The notes beneath the pieces were generated by a model. That model was not told where the DNA came from. It saw only the letters and a list, made by a program, of their open reading frames with translations, and searched no databases. Of a DNA stretch of 55,587 bases, positions 32,217 through 42,184 are shown piece after piece. Source of the DNA: Verrucomicrobiota bacterium. GTDB lineage: Bacteria; Verrucomicrobiota; Verrucomicrobiia; Limisphaerales; UBA11358. Location: assembly GCA_021324235.1 (NCBI GenBank), contig JAJPJM010000113.1:1-55587 (forward strand), read 5' to 3'. Both the position numbers and the translations under genes were made by a program. Position 1 is the stretch's first letter. Every line of letters starts with the position of its first letter.

Positions 32217-35200
32217 TTACGGTTGTTGGTCGGCTGTGGCGGCCGGTTTGGAGGTCGCGGTGACGGTCGCGCCGTTGCCGTTCGTTTTCAGATCGCGTCC
32301 GCCCAGATACTGGTAAAATTTCCAGCGCCGTTCGGAATCGGCCTGGGCCTGGGCGAAAAACTGTTTGGCCGCCTCCGGTTTGCTTTTGGTGAGCATTTTA
32401 AAGCGGTTTTCCGACAGCAGAAAATCCTGCACCTTGGACTTCGCCGCCAGGGAATCCATTTGCAACGGGTTCTCGCCGCGTTCGGCGCGGCGCGGATCGA
32501 ACCGGTAAAGCAGCCATTGGCCGGAATCCACCGCGAGCTTCTGTTGCCGCGCACCCACGCCCATGTCCACCGCGATGCCATGGGCAATGCAATGGCTGTA
32601 GCCGATGATGAGCGATGGGCCGGGATAGGATTCCGCCTCGACAAAGGCGCGGAGTGTCTGTTCGTCCTTGGCGCCGAGGGCCACGCTCGCGACGTAGATG
32701 TGGCCGTAGGTCATGGCAATGAGGCCGAGGTCTTTCTTGCCCATGGCCTTGCCGCCGGCGGCAAACTTGGCCACCGCGCCGCGCGGCGTGGACTTGGACA
32801 TCTGCCCGCCGGTGTTGGAATAAACCTCCGTGTCGAGCACCAGCACGTTGACGTCACGCCCGCTGGCCAGCACATGATCCAGGCCGCCGTAGCCAATGTC
32901 ATAGGCCCAGCCGTCGCCGCCGACAATCCACACGCTCTTCTTCACCAGTTGATCGGCGAGGCTGAGCAGCAATTTCGCCTCCGGCGAGCCGGGCTTCGAC
33001 AACTTTTGTTTCAACGCGGTCACGCGCTCGCGTTGGTCGTAGATGCCGGCTTCGTCGGATTGATCGGCATTGATGATGCCGGTCACAAGGTCGTCGCCCA
33101 GTTGTGGCGCGAGTTTCTTCACCAGTTCGGTCGCAAATTCCCTTTGTTTGTCAATCGAGACCCGGAAACCGAGGCCGAACTCCGCGTTGTCCTCGAACAA
33201 CGAGTTGCACCAGGCCGGGCCGCGGCCCTCGGCGTTTTTCGCGTAGGGCGTCGTCGGCAGGTTGCCGCCGTAAATGGAGGAACAACCGGTGGCGTTGGCG
33301 ATGATGGCGCGGTCGCCGAACAATTGTGACAACATTTTGAGATAAGGCGTCTCACCGCAACCGGCGCAGGCGCCGCTGAATTCGAACAGCGGCCGCAGGA
33401 GCTGTTGCTGGCGGAGCTGCGTCATCTTGATCTTGCGCCGGTCCAACTCGGGCAGGTTGAGGAAGAAATTCCAGTTCTCGCGCTCCGGCAATCGCAGCGG
33501 CGCCTGCGGCCGCATGTTGATCGCCTTGAGTTTCGTCTCGGTTTTGTCGCGCGCGGGGCAGACGTCCACGCACAACGAACAGCCGGTGCAATCCTCGGCG
33601 GCCACCTGGAGCGTGAACTTCCAGCCCTTGAACTCCGGGTTGCGGCTGTCCACGCTCCTGAACGTCGCGGGCACCTTGGCCAGCGCCGCCGGTTCATAAA
33701 TCTTTGCGCGGATGGTGGCGTGGGGACAGATGGCCACGCATTTCAGGCATTGGATGCAGATTTTTTCGTTCCAGACCGGAATCTCGACGGCGAGGTTGCG
33801 TTTTTCGTATTGGGCGGTGCCGGTGGGAAACGTGCCGTCGGCAGGGAACGCACTCACGGGCAGTTCGTCGCCTTCACCGGCCGTGAGCCGGCCCAGCACG
33901 TTCGTCACAAACGCCGGAGCGTCGGGTGAAAGGGGCGGAAACAATCCGCCGCTGCCGTTCACACGGTTTGGGATCGGCACTTCGTGCAGATGCTCGAGGG
34001 TGTTGTCCACGGCCTTGAGGTTCATGGCCACGACTTCTTCGCCCTTTTTGCCATAGGTTTTCTTGATGGAATACTTGATGGCTTCGATGGCTTTGTCGCG
34101 CGGCAGGACGCCGGACAGCGCAAAGAAGCAGACCTGCATGATGGTGTTGATGCGCCCGCCCATGCCGCTCTCTCTCGCCACTTTCGTCGCATCAATCACA
34201 TAAAACTTCACCCTCTTGGCGATGAGCGATTCCTGCACCGGCGTCGGCAGTTGGGACCAGATTTCGTCCTTTGAGAAAGGCGTGTTGAGCAGGAAGGTCC
34301 CGCCGGGCACCAGCGGTTTGACCATGTCGAATTTCTCCAGAAACATCGGCAGATGACAGGCCACAAAGTTCGCGCGCGTAATCAAATACGTCGAGCGGAT
34401 CGGCTTCGGCCCGAATCGCAGATGCGACACCGTCATGCTTCCGGATTTCTTGGAATCATAGACGAAGTAGCCCTGCGCGAAATTGCCGGTGCCTTCGCCG
34501 ATGATTTTGATGGAATTTTTGTTCGCGCCCACCGTGCCGTCCGCGCCCAGACCGTAAAACAACGCGCGAATCACGTCGTCGGATTCGGTCGAGAAGTTGT
34601 GGTCCACCGGCAGGCTGGTGTGGGAAACGTCGTCGTTGATGCCAACCGTAAAGTGGTTCTTCGGCTGGGCGGCGGCGAGATTGTCGTAGACGGCCTTGAC
34701 CATCGCGGGGGTGAATTCCTTGGAGGACAAACCGTAGCGCCCGCCGTACACCTTGGGCAGCCACTTGAGATTGCCCCAGCCGCTGGCCATGCCTTCCAGG
34801 ATCGCCGCGACACAATCCTGATACAGCGGTTCGCCGGTGGCGCCCGGCTCCTTGGTGCGATCCAGCACCGCCACCGCCTTGACCGAGCGCGGCAACGCCT
34901 CCACAAATCGTTTGCTGTCGAACGGCCGGTACAAACGCACCTTGATCAGGCCGAGTTTGGCGCCCTGCCGGTTCAGCGACTCCACCGTTTCGTGCGCCGC
35001 TTCACAGCCCGAACCCATCAGCACGAGGACGTGTTCCGCGTCCGGCGCGCCCACGTATTCAAACAGATGATATTCGCGCCCGGTGTATTGGAGGAATTCG
35101 TCCATGACCTTTTGCACCAGGTCCGGGCATTTGGCATAAAACGGATTGGCCGCTTCGCGTCCCTGGAAGAACGCGTCGGGATTTTGCGCCGTGCCGCGCA

Positions 35201-35849
35201 ACACCGGCCGGTCGGGCGTCAGGCCGCGGGTGCGGATTTCGGCAATCAATTTGTCATCGATCAACGCCCGCATGACCTCTTCGGGCATCAATTCAATCTT
35301 GGAAACCTCGTGGGACGTGCGGAACCCGTCGAAGAAGTGGATGAACGGCAGCCGGGCGCGCAGGGTGGCGGCCTGGGAAATCAGGGCGAAATCCGCCGCT
35401 TCCTGCACGGACGCCGAACCGAGCATCGCCCAGCCGGTGGACCGGGCCGCCATGATATCGCTGTGATCGCCGAAAATGGAAAGCGCATGGGTGGCCACCG
35501 CGCGGGCGGTGACGTGGAAGACCGCGGGCAGCAGTTCGCCGGCGATCTTGAACATGTTCGGAATCATTAACAGCAGTCCTTGCGAGGCCGTGAACGTGGT
35601 GGCGATGGAGCCGGTCTGCAACATGCCGTGGACCGCGCCCACCGCGCCGCCTTCGCTTTGCATTTCGACGATGGACGGAATGGTGCCCCAGAGATTTTTT
35701 CTGCCTTCGGACGCCCACTGATCACACCACTCGGCGATGGTTGAGGACGGGGTGATGGGGTAAATCGCCATGACTTCATTCAAGCGATAGGCCACGTGGG
35801 CGACCGCCTCATTGCCGTCCACGGTCAGTAACGTCGGTTTGGCATTCAT
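32217..35849 (-). CDS. nifJ: Pyruvate:ferredoxin (flavodoxin) oxidoreductase, single chain
   Basis: The protein has 1210 residues, the usual size for homodimeric PFOR. It converts pyruvate, CoA and oxidised ferredoxin to acetyl-CoA, CO2 and reduced ferredoxin. Order: N-terminal domain I (GNEAVAHVAYRLNEVMAIYPITPSST), domain II, the gamma domain (DGTVGANKNSIKIIGEGT), the two [4Fe-4S] motifs CIQCLKCVAICP and CTGCSLCVDVCP, a fourth cluster site starting GACAGCGETPYLKML, and the TPP region GGDGWAYDIGYGGLDH with NTGGQMSKSTPRGA. It ends in a low-complexity tail. The enzyme is oxygen-sensitive in most bacteria. It lies downstream of the ADP-forming acyl-CoA synthetase gene on the same strand, forming a pyruvate-to-acetate route. 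Confidence 0.95.
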   Translation of the reverse strand: MNAKPTLLTVDGNEAVAHVAYRLNEVMAIYPITPSSTIAEWCDQWASEGRKNLWGTIPSIVEMQSEGGAVGAVHGMLQTGSIATTFTASQGLLLMIPNMFKIAGELLPAVFHVTARAVATHALSIFGDHSDIMAARSTGWAMLGSASVQEAADFALISQAATLRARLPFIHFFDGFRTSHEVSKIELMPEEVMRALIDDKLIAEIRTRGLTPDRPVLRGTAQNPDAFFQGREAANPFYAKCPDLVQKVMDEFLQYTGREYHLFEYVGAPDAEHVLVLMGSGCEAAHETVESLNRQGAKLGLIKVRLYRPFDSKRFVEALPRSVKAVAVLDRTKEPGATGEPLYQDCVAAILEGMASGWGNLKWLPKVYGGRYGLSSKEFTPAMVKAVYDNLAAAQPKNHFTVGINDDVSHTSLPVDHNFSTESDDVIRALFYGLGADGTVGANKNSIKIIGEGTGNFAQGYFVYDSKKSGSMTVSHLRFGPKPIRSTYLITRANFVACHLPMFLEKFDMVKPLVPGGTFLLNTPFSKDEIWSQLPTPVQESLIAKRVKFYVIDATKVARESGMGGRINTIMQVCFFALSGVLPRDKAIEAIKYSIKKTYGKKGEEVVAMNLKAVDNTLEHLHEVPIPNRVNGSGGLFPPLSPDAPAFVTNVLGRLTAGEGDELPVSAFPADGTFPTGTAQYEKRNLAVEIPVWNEKICIQCLKCVAICPHATIRAKIYEPAALAKVPATFRSVDSRNPEFKGWKFTLQVAAEDCTGCSLCVDVCPARDKTETKLKAINMRPQAPLRLPERENWNFFLNLPELDRRKIKMTQLRQQQLLRPLFEFSGACAGCGETPYLKMLSQLFGDRAIIANATGCSSIYGGNLPTTPYAKNAEGRGPAWCNSLFEDNAEFGLGFRVSIDKQREFATELVKKLAPQLGDDLVTGIINADQSDEAGIYDQRERVTALKQKLSKPGSPEAKLLLSLADQLVKKSVWIVGGDGWAYDIGYGGLDHVLASGRDVNVLVLDTEVYSNTGGQMSKSTPRGAVAKFAAGGKAMGKKDLGLIAMTYGHIYVASVALGAKDEQTLRAFVEAESYPGPSLIIGYSHCIAHGIAVDMGVGARQQKLAVDSGQWLLYRFDPRRAERGENPLQMDSLAAKSKVQDFLLSENRFKMLTKSKPEAAKQFFAQAQADSERRWKFYQYLGGRDLKTNGNGATVTATSKPAATADQQP

Positions 35850-36179
35850 TTTTATTGATAAAAAGGTTGAAAATCCATGCGCCGTGAAACGGCACCGGCC
35901 ATCGCAGCGGCTTTGAAATCAAAATAAGCCGCCGGGCCGCGCGAGCCCTCACCTTTTTTGCCAAAGAAGCAACATGGGTTGCTTCACGCGTCCCGATGTC
36001 GAAAAACCATTGTCGGGGCGGATGGTTTCAACCCGAAAATTGTTTTCCGGTGGCGGTCGCCGCACTCGTCCGCGAGGGGTGATCGGCCGGATAAAATGTT
36101 GCTGACCGAAACTTCCCGGGTCGGAGCCCGGCGGAATGACCGCCGGGCTGAAGTTGATTTTGTGTGGCCGAGTCGGGGC
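35850..36179. other. Intergenic region upstream of nifJ
   Basis: The stretch holds the upstream region of nifJ and, near its right end, the hairpin at 36125-36149. I see no gene. Promoter boxes are not clear by eye. Confidence 0.4.
36125..36149 (-). terminator. Hairpin downstream of the acyl-CoA synthetase gene
   Basis: A perfect 10-bp stem, AGCCCGGCGG (36125-36134) and CCGCCGGGCT (36140-36149), has a 5-base loop and lies about 30 bases after the stop codon. There is no T-run in the minus direction, so it may be a weak or protein-assisted terminator, leaving nifJ partly linked to the upstream gene. Confidence 0.5.
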
Positions 36180-38936
36180 TCAAAAAACGTATTCCGCAAG
36201 ATATTCACGATTGCCGGAACAGGCGGTCAGCTTGAAACCGACCTTTTTGCTGACCTTTTGCATGGCATGGTTGTCGGCCATGATTTCGGCGGAGAGGCGC
36301 GTGAGTTTCTCGTCCCGTCCGATTTGCACGAGGCGTTTGAGCAGCTCGGTGCCCAGTCCCTGTTTTTGGCACTGGTCGTTGACGAGCAGGGCAAACTCGC
36401 CTTCGTTCAGGCCGTGCTCCTTGCTTAGCCGGCCCACCCCGAGGATTTCCCGTTGTTTGGTTTTGGGATCCTTGCGTTCGACCACGAGCGCGATTTCGCG
36501 GTCGTAATCGTTGAAGCAAATGCGGGTCAACCGTTCGTGCGCAATGCGCTGGTCGAGCTTCAACTGGGTGAAATAACGATGATACACGCTTTCCTCGGAG
36601 AGGGTTTCATGGAACTTGACCAGCAGCGGTTCGTCCTCGGGCTGGATCGGACGGATGATGACCGGGGTCCCGTCCTTCAGCTTCCATTTCGTTACGTACT
36701 GGGCCGGCCACGGACGAATCGCCAGCCGGGGCAGCTGGTCTTCCGTGGTCTTCGGATCGTGCAGAATGACCCGGGCATCGAGCGCCACCAGGTCGTCGGC
36801 GGAGGCGAACATGGGGTTGATGTCGATTTCCTTGATCCAGCGTTGTTCGGCCACGAGCTGGCTGAACCCGACCATTAATTTTTCGAGTGCGGCGAGGTCC
36901 ACCGACTTGCGGCCGCGGACGCCCTTGAGCGCGCTGTAAATTTTGGTCGTTTCCATCATGCGCCGGGCCAGCGTGGTGTTCAACGGCGGGAGCGCCAGCG
37001 CCTTGTCCTTGAACACTTCGACGAGCTGGCCGCCCATGCCGAACAGGAGCACCGGTCCGAATTGCGGGTCAATGCTGCTGCCGAGGATGATTTCGTAGCC
37101 TTCGCTCAGCTTGATCATCTTTTGGACGGTGACGCCTTGAAAATGTTGCGCCCCGGCCTTTTCCGTGCAGGCGGTTTTGATGGCTTTGAACGCGCGCTTT
37201 ACCTCGGCTTCGTCCTTGAGATTCAACTGCACACCGCCGACGTCGGTCTTGTGCGTGATGGTTTCGGAATAAAGCTTCAGCACGATGGGATAACCGATTT
37301 CCTGAGCCAGTTTCGCCGCCTCCGCCTCGGTCTTCGCCACTTTGGTGACCACGGTCGGGATGTTGTAGCACGCGAGCAGTTCCTTGGATTCGGATTCGGT
37401 GAAGATGGTGCGACCACTCTTTTTTACGGATTCAATCAGGGTGTGGGCCCGGGCGCGGCCGGATTTGAGGTCATCGGCATCGGCGGAAGGCACGGGGGTT
37501 TCGTACAGCGCGCGGAGATTATCCGCGTAACGCCACATGGAAGTAAACACGCGCGCGGCCGTGTCGGGGTAGGGAAAGGTCGGGATGCCGGCGGCGTTCA
37601 GGATCTGTTCGCCTTCGGCAACATCCTTGCCCCCCATCCAGCTGGCGAGCACCGGCTTGCCTTCGATATGGCCGAACGCCTTCAGTTTCTCCGCCGTGTT
37701 GGTGCATTCGGTCATGGACTGCGGTGTTAAAATGACCAGCAAACCGTCGCTGTTGGGGTCGCGTCCCGCGATTTCAAGGGTCCGGGCGTAAACTTCCGCA
37801 CTGGCATCACCGAGCACGTCCACCGGGTTGTTGCGCGACCAGGAAGGGGGCAGAAATTTGTCCAGTTCCGCGATGGTTCCCTTGGAAACTTCCGCCAGTG
37901 CGCCCCCGGTGGTGATCAACGCGTCGGTCGCCAGCACCCCCGGACCGCCGGCATTGGTAATCATGGTCAGGCGATTGCCCCGGGGACGCGGCTGCCGGCC
38001 CAGCACTTCGGACATGTAAAACAAATCGGAAATATTGTTCACGCGCAGCACACCGCAGCGCTTGAAGGCGGCCTCCAACACGTCGTCGCTGCCGGTCAGG
38101 GAACCGGTATGCGACGCGGCGGCCTTGGCGGCGCCTTCCGTGCGACCGGGCTTGATGACGATGATCGGCTTGGTCAGCGCCACTTCACGGGCGGCGGACA
38201 GGAACGAGCGGGCATCACCAATGGTTTCCATGTAGATGACGATGCTCTTGGTGTTCGGGTCATCACCCAGGTAATAAATCAAATCGCCCCAGCCGACGTC
38301 GAGCATCGACCCGAGGGAGGCGAAGCAGCTGAACCCGACGTTTTCCTTGAGGCTCCAGTCGAGCACCGCGCAGCAGAGCGCGCCACTTTGACTGAGAAAA
38401 CCGACGTTGCCGGGCCGGGCAATGGTGGCTGCAAAACTGGCGTTGAACCCGATGTTCGGCATCATGATACCGAGGCAATTGGGACCGACGATGCGCATGC
38501 CGGCAGCGCGCGCGTCGGCGAGGATTTGTTGTTCCAGTTTCACGCCTTCGGGGCCGGTTTCCTTGAAACCCGCGGAGATGATGATGACGCCGGCAACCCC
38601 GGCTTTCGCACAATCCCGGATCAACCCGGGCACGGTTTTGGCCGGCGTGCAGATGACCGCCAGGTCCACCTTTTCCGGCACGGCGTCGATGCTGGGATAA
38701 GCCTTGACGCAAAGCACGGAGGCGCGTTTGGGGTTGATGGGATAGACCACGCCAGTGAACCCACCGCGGCCGAGGTTTTCGAAGAGCATCCGCCCGACGC
38801 TGCGAGGTTTGTCCGTGGCGCCGATCACCGCGACCACTTTGGGGGCGCAGATGGGATCCAGCGGATGCTTGCGCGTCTGATGCAGGATGTCGTGGGCGGG
38901 TTCAAGGCGTTGCGGTACGGAAGCGACAGTGGTCAT
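36180..38936 (-). CDS. ADP-forming acyl-CoA synthetase fused to a GNAT acetyltransferase domain
   Basis: I chose the ATG at 38936 ([20 protein letters not shown]), giving 918 residues. Upstream in-frame codons look like leader DNA. The N-terminal half is the alpha part (CoA-binding [44 protein letters not shown]) with the phosphohistidine candidate H276 in [14 protein letters not shown]. An ATP-grasp beta part follows ([41 protein letters not shown] is its lid region). The last 180 residues are a GNAT domain ([26 protein letters not shown]). The layout equals that of bacterial Pat/YfiQ acetyltransferases, but those lose the catalytic His, which is kept here. It may therefore make acetate and ATP from acetyl-CoA, acetylate proteins, or both. 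It lies upstream of nifJ. Confidence 0.9.
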   Translation of the reverse strand: MTTVASVPQRLEPAHDILHQTRKHPLDPICAPKVVAVIGATDKPRSVGRMLFENLGRGGFTGVVYPINPKRASVLCVKAYPSIDAVPEKVDLAVICTPAKTVPGLIRDCAKAGVAGVIIISAGFKETGPEGVKLEQQILADARAAGMRIVGPNCLGIMMPNIGFNASFAATIARPGNVGFLSQSGALCCAVLDWSLKENVGFSCFASLGSMLDVGWGDLIYYLGDDPNTKSIVIYMETIGDARSFLSAAREVALTKPIIVIKPGRTEGAAKAAASHTGSLTGSDDVLEAAFKRCGVLRVNNISDLFYMSEVLGRQPRPRGNRLTMITNAGGPGVLATDALITTGGALAEVSKGTIAELDKFLPPSWSRNNPVDVLGDASAEVYARTLEIAGRDPNSDGLLVILTPQSMTECTNTAEKLKAFGHIEGKPVLASWMGGKDVAEGEQILNAAGIPTFPYPDTAARVFTSMWRYADNLRALYETPVPSADADDLKSGRARAHTLIESVKKSGRTIFTESESKELLACYNIPTVVTKVAKTEAEAAKLAQEIGYPIVLKLYSETITHKTDVGGVQLNLKDEAEVKRAFKAIKTACTEKAGAQHFQGVTVQKMIKLSEGYEIILGSSIDPQFGPVLLFGMGGQLVEVFKDKALALPPLNTTLARRMMETTKIYSALKGVRGRKSVDLAALEKLMVGFSQLVAEQRWIKEIDINPMFASADDLVALDARVILHDPKTTEDQLPRLAIRPWPAQYVTKWKLKDGTPVIIRPIQPEDEPLLVKFHETLSEESVYHRYFTQLKLDQRIAHERLTRICFNDYDREIALVVERKDPKTKQREILGVGRLSKEHGLNEGEFALLVNDQCQKQGLGTELLKRLVQIGRDEKLTRLSAEIMADNHAMQKVSKKVGFKLTACSGNREYLAEYVF

Positions 38937-39275
38937 GTTGGATCCAAAATGTTTGACGTGTTTATAAATACCAGTCCGGACATTGCTTCCATCTGCGGTC
39001 AACCCGGCCGGAGTCGACGGGGCAGCATGTCCCGGGTACAAAAATACCTTGCCTACAACTTCGTCCTTTTGCGTAAAACTACTTACCAAACCTTGTTGAA
39101 GACTTTACCGATTTTGCGGAGCCTGGCCAATGGGATAAAAAAACGGTGTCGGGCGGGCGGGCTTCCGGGGTCGAATTCCCTGATCGAATGAAATGAAGTA
39201 TTCTTCTTTTATTATTTTTACATTTCAGTTTATCTGATTTATAGTTATCACCGAAGCAGGCAACGAAAGGTTTTT
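38937..39275. other. Divergent promoter region
   Basis: This gap separates the divergent acyl-CoA synthetase and GNAT genes. The right 80 bases are strongly AT-rich and hold the promoter listed at 39217-39245. The left part is GC-rich and shows no gene or repeat family member. Confidence 0.5.
39217..39245 (+). promoter_or_regulatory. Predicted sigma-70-type promoter of the GNAT gene
   Basis: A -35 box TTTACA (39217-39222) and a -10 box TATAGT (39240-39245) are separated by 17 bp, each with one mismatch to the consensus. Transcription would start near 39252, and a GAAAGG ribosome site (39265-39270) lies 5 bases before the ATG. Confidence 0.6.
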
Positions 39276-39860
39276 ATGATACTGGACTACGCGTTGGAAA
39301 AGTTTCCGCTCTTTGTGAAATTGCGCGACGGCACGGAGTGTGTCGTCCGCCCGCTGGGCAAACGGGACGCCGCGCGGCTGCACAAATTTTTTCTCGCGGT
39401 GCCGGAAGAGGAACGGCTGTTCGTCAAACAGCCGGTTTCCGACCGGGCCCTGTTCCAGGAGTGGTGTCGCGACGCCGACTTCGAGCGCAACCTGCCGCTG
39501 CTCATGTTGCACGGGGAAAAAATCATCGGCGAGGCGACGTTGCATCAGCGCCTCGGCGGCTGGAAACGCCATATCGGCCTCGTGACGGTCTTGACGCATC
39601 CCGAATACCGCGGGCGCGACGTGGCCCGGATTCTGGTGGCGGAACTGGTGGAAGTCGCGCGTTCCCTGGGACTGCGCCGGCTGGAGGCGGAATTGAACGG
39701 CGAACGCAAGGTGGCCATTCGCGCGCTGGAGCAACTCGGTTTTTGCCAGTTGATGCGTTTGCCGCAACATGTCCTGGACATGAAAACCGTCCCGCATGAT
39801 TACGTGTTCATGGGCGCGGACCTGCACCTGAACGAGGAGTACGCCGGCACGGGCGGGTGA
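39276..39860 (+). CDS. GNAT-family N-acetyltransferase
   Basis: The protein has 194 residues. It has a GNAT fold with the acetyl-CoA motif in LTHPEYRGRDVARILVAELVEVARSLGL and a closing strand/helix NGERKVAIRALEQLGFC. Its start (FVKLRDGTECVVRPLGKRDAARLHKFF) resembles the first residues of the GNAT domain at the end of the divergent acyl-CoA synthetase ([26 protein letters not shown]), so the two are probably related by duplication. It may acetylate proteins or a small amine; the substrate is unknown. The stop is 3 bases from the convergent regulator gene. Confidence 0.85.
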   Translation: MILDYALEKFPLFVKLRDGTECVVRPLGKRDAARLHKFFLAVPEEERLFVKQPVSDRALFQEWCRDADFERNLPLLMLHGEKIIGEATLHQRLGGWKRHIGLVTVLTHPEYRGRDVARILVAELVEVARSLGLRRLEAELNGERKVAIRALEQLGFCQLMRLPQHVLDMKTVPHDYVFMGADLHLNEEYAGTGG

Positions 39861-39863
39861 ACC

Positions 39864-40541
39864 TCAGGCGCCGGATTCCCCGGTTTCCAGCCAGCGGACG
39901 GCGTGGCGGACGAGATCCGTCGCCGTCTTCAGCTTCAGTTTTTTCTTGATGTTCAGACGGTGAACTTCAACGGTCTTGGCGCTCAAGTGCAGGTGCACGG
40001 CGATTTCGCGCGTGCTTTTGCCCTGGCCAATCAATTGAAACACTTCAAACTCCCGGTCGGAAAGCTGGTGGACCGGGGAACCCGCCGCTTCGGCCTGCCG
40101 CCCGGAAAAAGTTTCGAGGATCCCGGCGGACACTTTTTCGCTCACATAAATCTGCCCGTTCAACACCTGGCGGATGGCCTGGAGCAGTTTTTTGCCGCCT
40201 TCCTGCTTCATGATGTAACCACGCCCGCCGGCCCGCAGCACCCGTTCGGTGTACAGCGCCTCATCGTGCATGGAGACCGCGAGGATGGGCAGGCCGGGCT
40301 TGAGCGCCCGGATGTCCTTGATGAGTTCCAGGCCGTTCTTGTCGGGCAGGGAAATGTCGAGCAGGATCAAATCGAGCGTCTGGCTGACGGCGATGTCCAG
40401 CGCCTGACCGGCGTTTTCGGCCTCGGCACAGACTTTCAGGTCCGTCTCGTTGTCAATCAATTGCGCCAGCCCGGTGCGCATCATCGGGTGGTCGTCCACG
40501 ATCAGCACCCGCTTTACGGCGGGTTTATTTTTTGTGGCCAT
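39864..40541 (-). CDS. NarL/FixJ-type response regulator
   Basis: The protein has 225 residues. The receiver domain (about 10-125) has DDHP, phospho-acceptor in LILLDISLPDKNG, Ser in AVSMHDE and Lys in YIMKQEGG. A LuxR-type helix-turn-helix follows (about 155-215: LSDREFEVFQLIGQGKSTREIAVHLHLSAKTVEVHRLNIKKKL). Its start overlaps the end of the upstream sensor kinase gene by 17 bases, so the two are translationally coupled and form a two-component system. Confidence 0.93.
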   Translation of the reverse strand: MATKNKPAVKRVLIVDDHPMMRTGLAQLIDNETDLKVCAEAENAGQALDIAVSQTLDLILLDISLPDKNGLELIKDIRALKPGLPILAVSMHDEALYTERVLRAGGRGYIMKQEGGKKLLQAIRQVLNGQIYVSEKVSAGILETFSGRQAEAAGSPVHQLSDREFEVFQLIGQGKSTREIAVHLHLSAKTVEVHRLNIKKKLKLKTATDLVRHAVRWLETGESGA

Positions 40542-42045
40542 GGGGTGTGTTCATTTTTTGCCGGCGATTCCGGCTCGGGGCCCTGACCGTCACGCTCGCA
40601 CCACCGGCGGCGTTCCGTTCGATGGCCAGTGTGCCACCAATCATTCCGACCCGCGATTGCATAATGCGCAAACCCATGCCTTTCGACCTCGGAAGTTGCG
40701 GGGGGAACCCCAAGCCGTTGTCGACCACACTCAGAATCATCTGTCCCCGTTCCTCTTTCAATCGAATTAAAATCCGCTTCGCCTGGCCGTGCTTGATGGC
40801 ATTGGAAACCGCCTCCTGCGCCAGCCGGAACAGATGAGTGGCGGCGGGAAAATCCGAGACCAGCACCGGCGGGTCGCAGTCGAACCGGCAGGCGACGCGG
40901 AAGATTTTCTCCGTGCTCAGGGCCAGTTCCTGCAACGCGGACATGAGTCCCTCCGATTCCAGGGTGACGGGTGAAAGGCCGCGCGCCAGCAGGCGTGTGT
41001 GGCTGATGGCTTCGCGGACGTTTTTGGCGATGTCACCCGCGCGCGCGGCGGCGGCTTTCGAGCGCCGGGCCAGTTTTTGTTCCAGCACCTGGCTCATGAG
41101 TTCAATCCCGGCCAGATGCTGGCACAGGCCGTCGTGCAAATCGTGTCCGATGCGGCGTTGTTCGCGCTCGCTGATCTCCAGAATCTCCTTTTCGAGCCGT
41201 TTTCGTTCGGTGATGTCGCGCGCCACCTTGGAGGCCCCGATGATGTTTCCTCCGCCGTCGCGGATGGGGGAAACGGTCACCGAAATATCAATCAATTTTC
41301 CATCCTTGCGCCGGCGGAGGGTTTCATAGTGGTCAACGGATTCGCCGCGTCTGATTTTTTCCAGAATTGCCGGCTCTTCACCCTTCCGGTCCGACGGGAT
41401 GAGGATGGCAATGTTTTTTCCCAGCATCTCGTTGCGCGTGTAACCGAAGACCGTTTCTGCGCCGTGGTTCCAACTGGTGATGCGACCATCCAGCGTTTTG
41501 CCGATGATGGCGTCGTCCGACGATTCCACCAGCGCGGCGTAATGCCGGAGCGCTTTTTCCGCCTCCTTGCGCTCGGTGATGTCGCGGATGAATCCGGTGA
41601 ACAAACGCCGGTCGGCCAGCCGCACTTCGCTGACGGAGAGGTCCATGGGAAACACGGTGCCGTTCTTGCGGCGGGCGACGATTTCACGGCCGATGCCGAT
41701 GATTTTGGCGTGACCGGTACGGAGATAATTGCCCAGGTAAGAGTCGTGCTGCTCGTGATGTGGTGAAGGCATGAGGACACTGACATTTTTCCCGATGACC
41801 TCCTTTGCCCGGTAACCAAAAATCCGTTCCGCCGCCAGATTGAAGGACTCAATGAGGCCGCGTTCGTCAATGGTGATGATGCCCTCCACCGCCGTTTCCA
41901 GGATTGCGCGAAGGCGTTCGGCACTGTCGCTCAACGCAGAGGCCGCCCGGTGGCGCTGGGTCCGGGTGCGCATGGCATGCCGGGAACGAAGCCGGCGGAT
42001 CCATGCCAGCAATTCGGCTTTGGACATTTTCCGATAGTCCTTCAT
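40525..42045 (-). CDS. PAS-PAS sensor histidine kinase, FixL-like first PAS domain
   Basis: I chose the ATG at 42045 (MKDYRKMSKAELLAWIRRLR), giving 506 residues; an upstream in-frame start is possible but adds unlike sequence. There is no membrane segment, so it is a soluble sensor. PAS-A covers about residues 40-160 and PAS-B about 165-285, each ending in DITERK. A HisKA_3 dimerisation region follows (EREQRRIGHDLHDGLCQHLAG) and then a HATPase (RLAQEAVSNAIKHGQAKRI, VVDNGLGF, GMGLRIMQSR). PAS-A matches FixL haem domains: the His of EQHDSYLGNYLRTG (residue 100) is where FixL binds haem and the Arg of IIGIGRE (residue 120) is the oxygen-contacting Arg. Oxygen sensing is therefore likely. It pairs with the overlapping NarL-type regulator. 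Confidence 0.92.
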   Translation of the reverse strand: MKDYRKMSKAELLAWIRRLRSRHAMRTRTQRHRAASALSDSAERLRAILETAVEGIITIDERGLIESFNLAAERIFGYRAKEVIGKNVSVLMPSPHHEQHDSYLGNYLRTGHAKIIGIGREIVARRKNGTVFPMDLSVSEVRLADRRLFTGFIRDITERKEAEKALRHYAALVESSDDAIIGKTLDGRITSWNHGAETVFGYTRNEMLGKNIAILIPSDRKGEEPAILEKIRRGESVDHYETLRRRKDGKLIDISVTVSPIRDGGGNIIGASKVARDITERKRLEKEILEISEREQRRIGHDLHDGLCQHLAGIELMSQVLEQKLARRSKAAAARAGDIAKNVREAISHTRLLARGLSPVTLESEGLMSALQELALSTEKIFRVACRFDCDPPVLVSDFPAATHLFRLAQEAVSNAIKHGQAKRILIRLKEERGQMILSVVDNGLGFPPQLPRSKGMGLRIMQSRVGMIGGTLAIERNAAGGASVTVRAPSRNRRQKMNTPHGHKK

Positions 42046-42184
42046 TTCGAGAGCGAAGAAACTATCGGGAAAACCGGCGCCCATGCCAACTGCAAACGAG
42101 CGCCGGGAGGCCGCCGATAAATGGCGGGAACCGCGCGTTTTGATCCTTCTGGTCACGTCACTCGCCACCCGTCACCGGCCCCTT

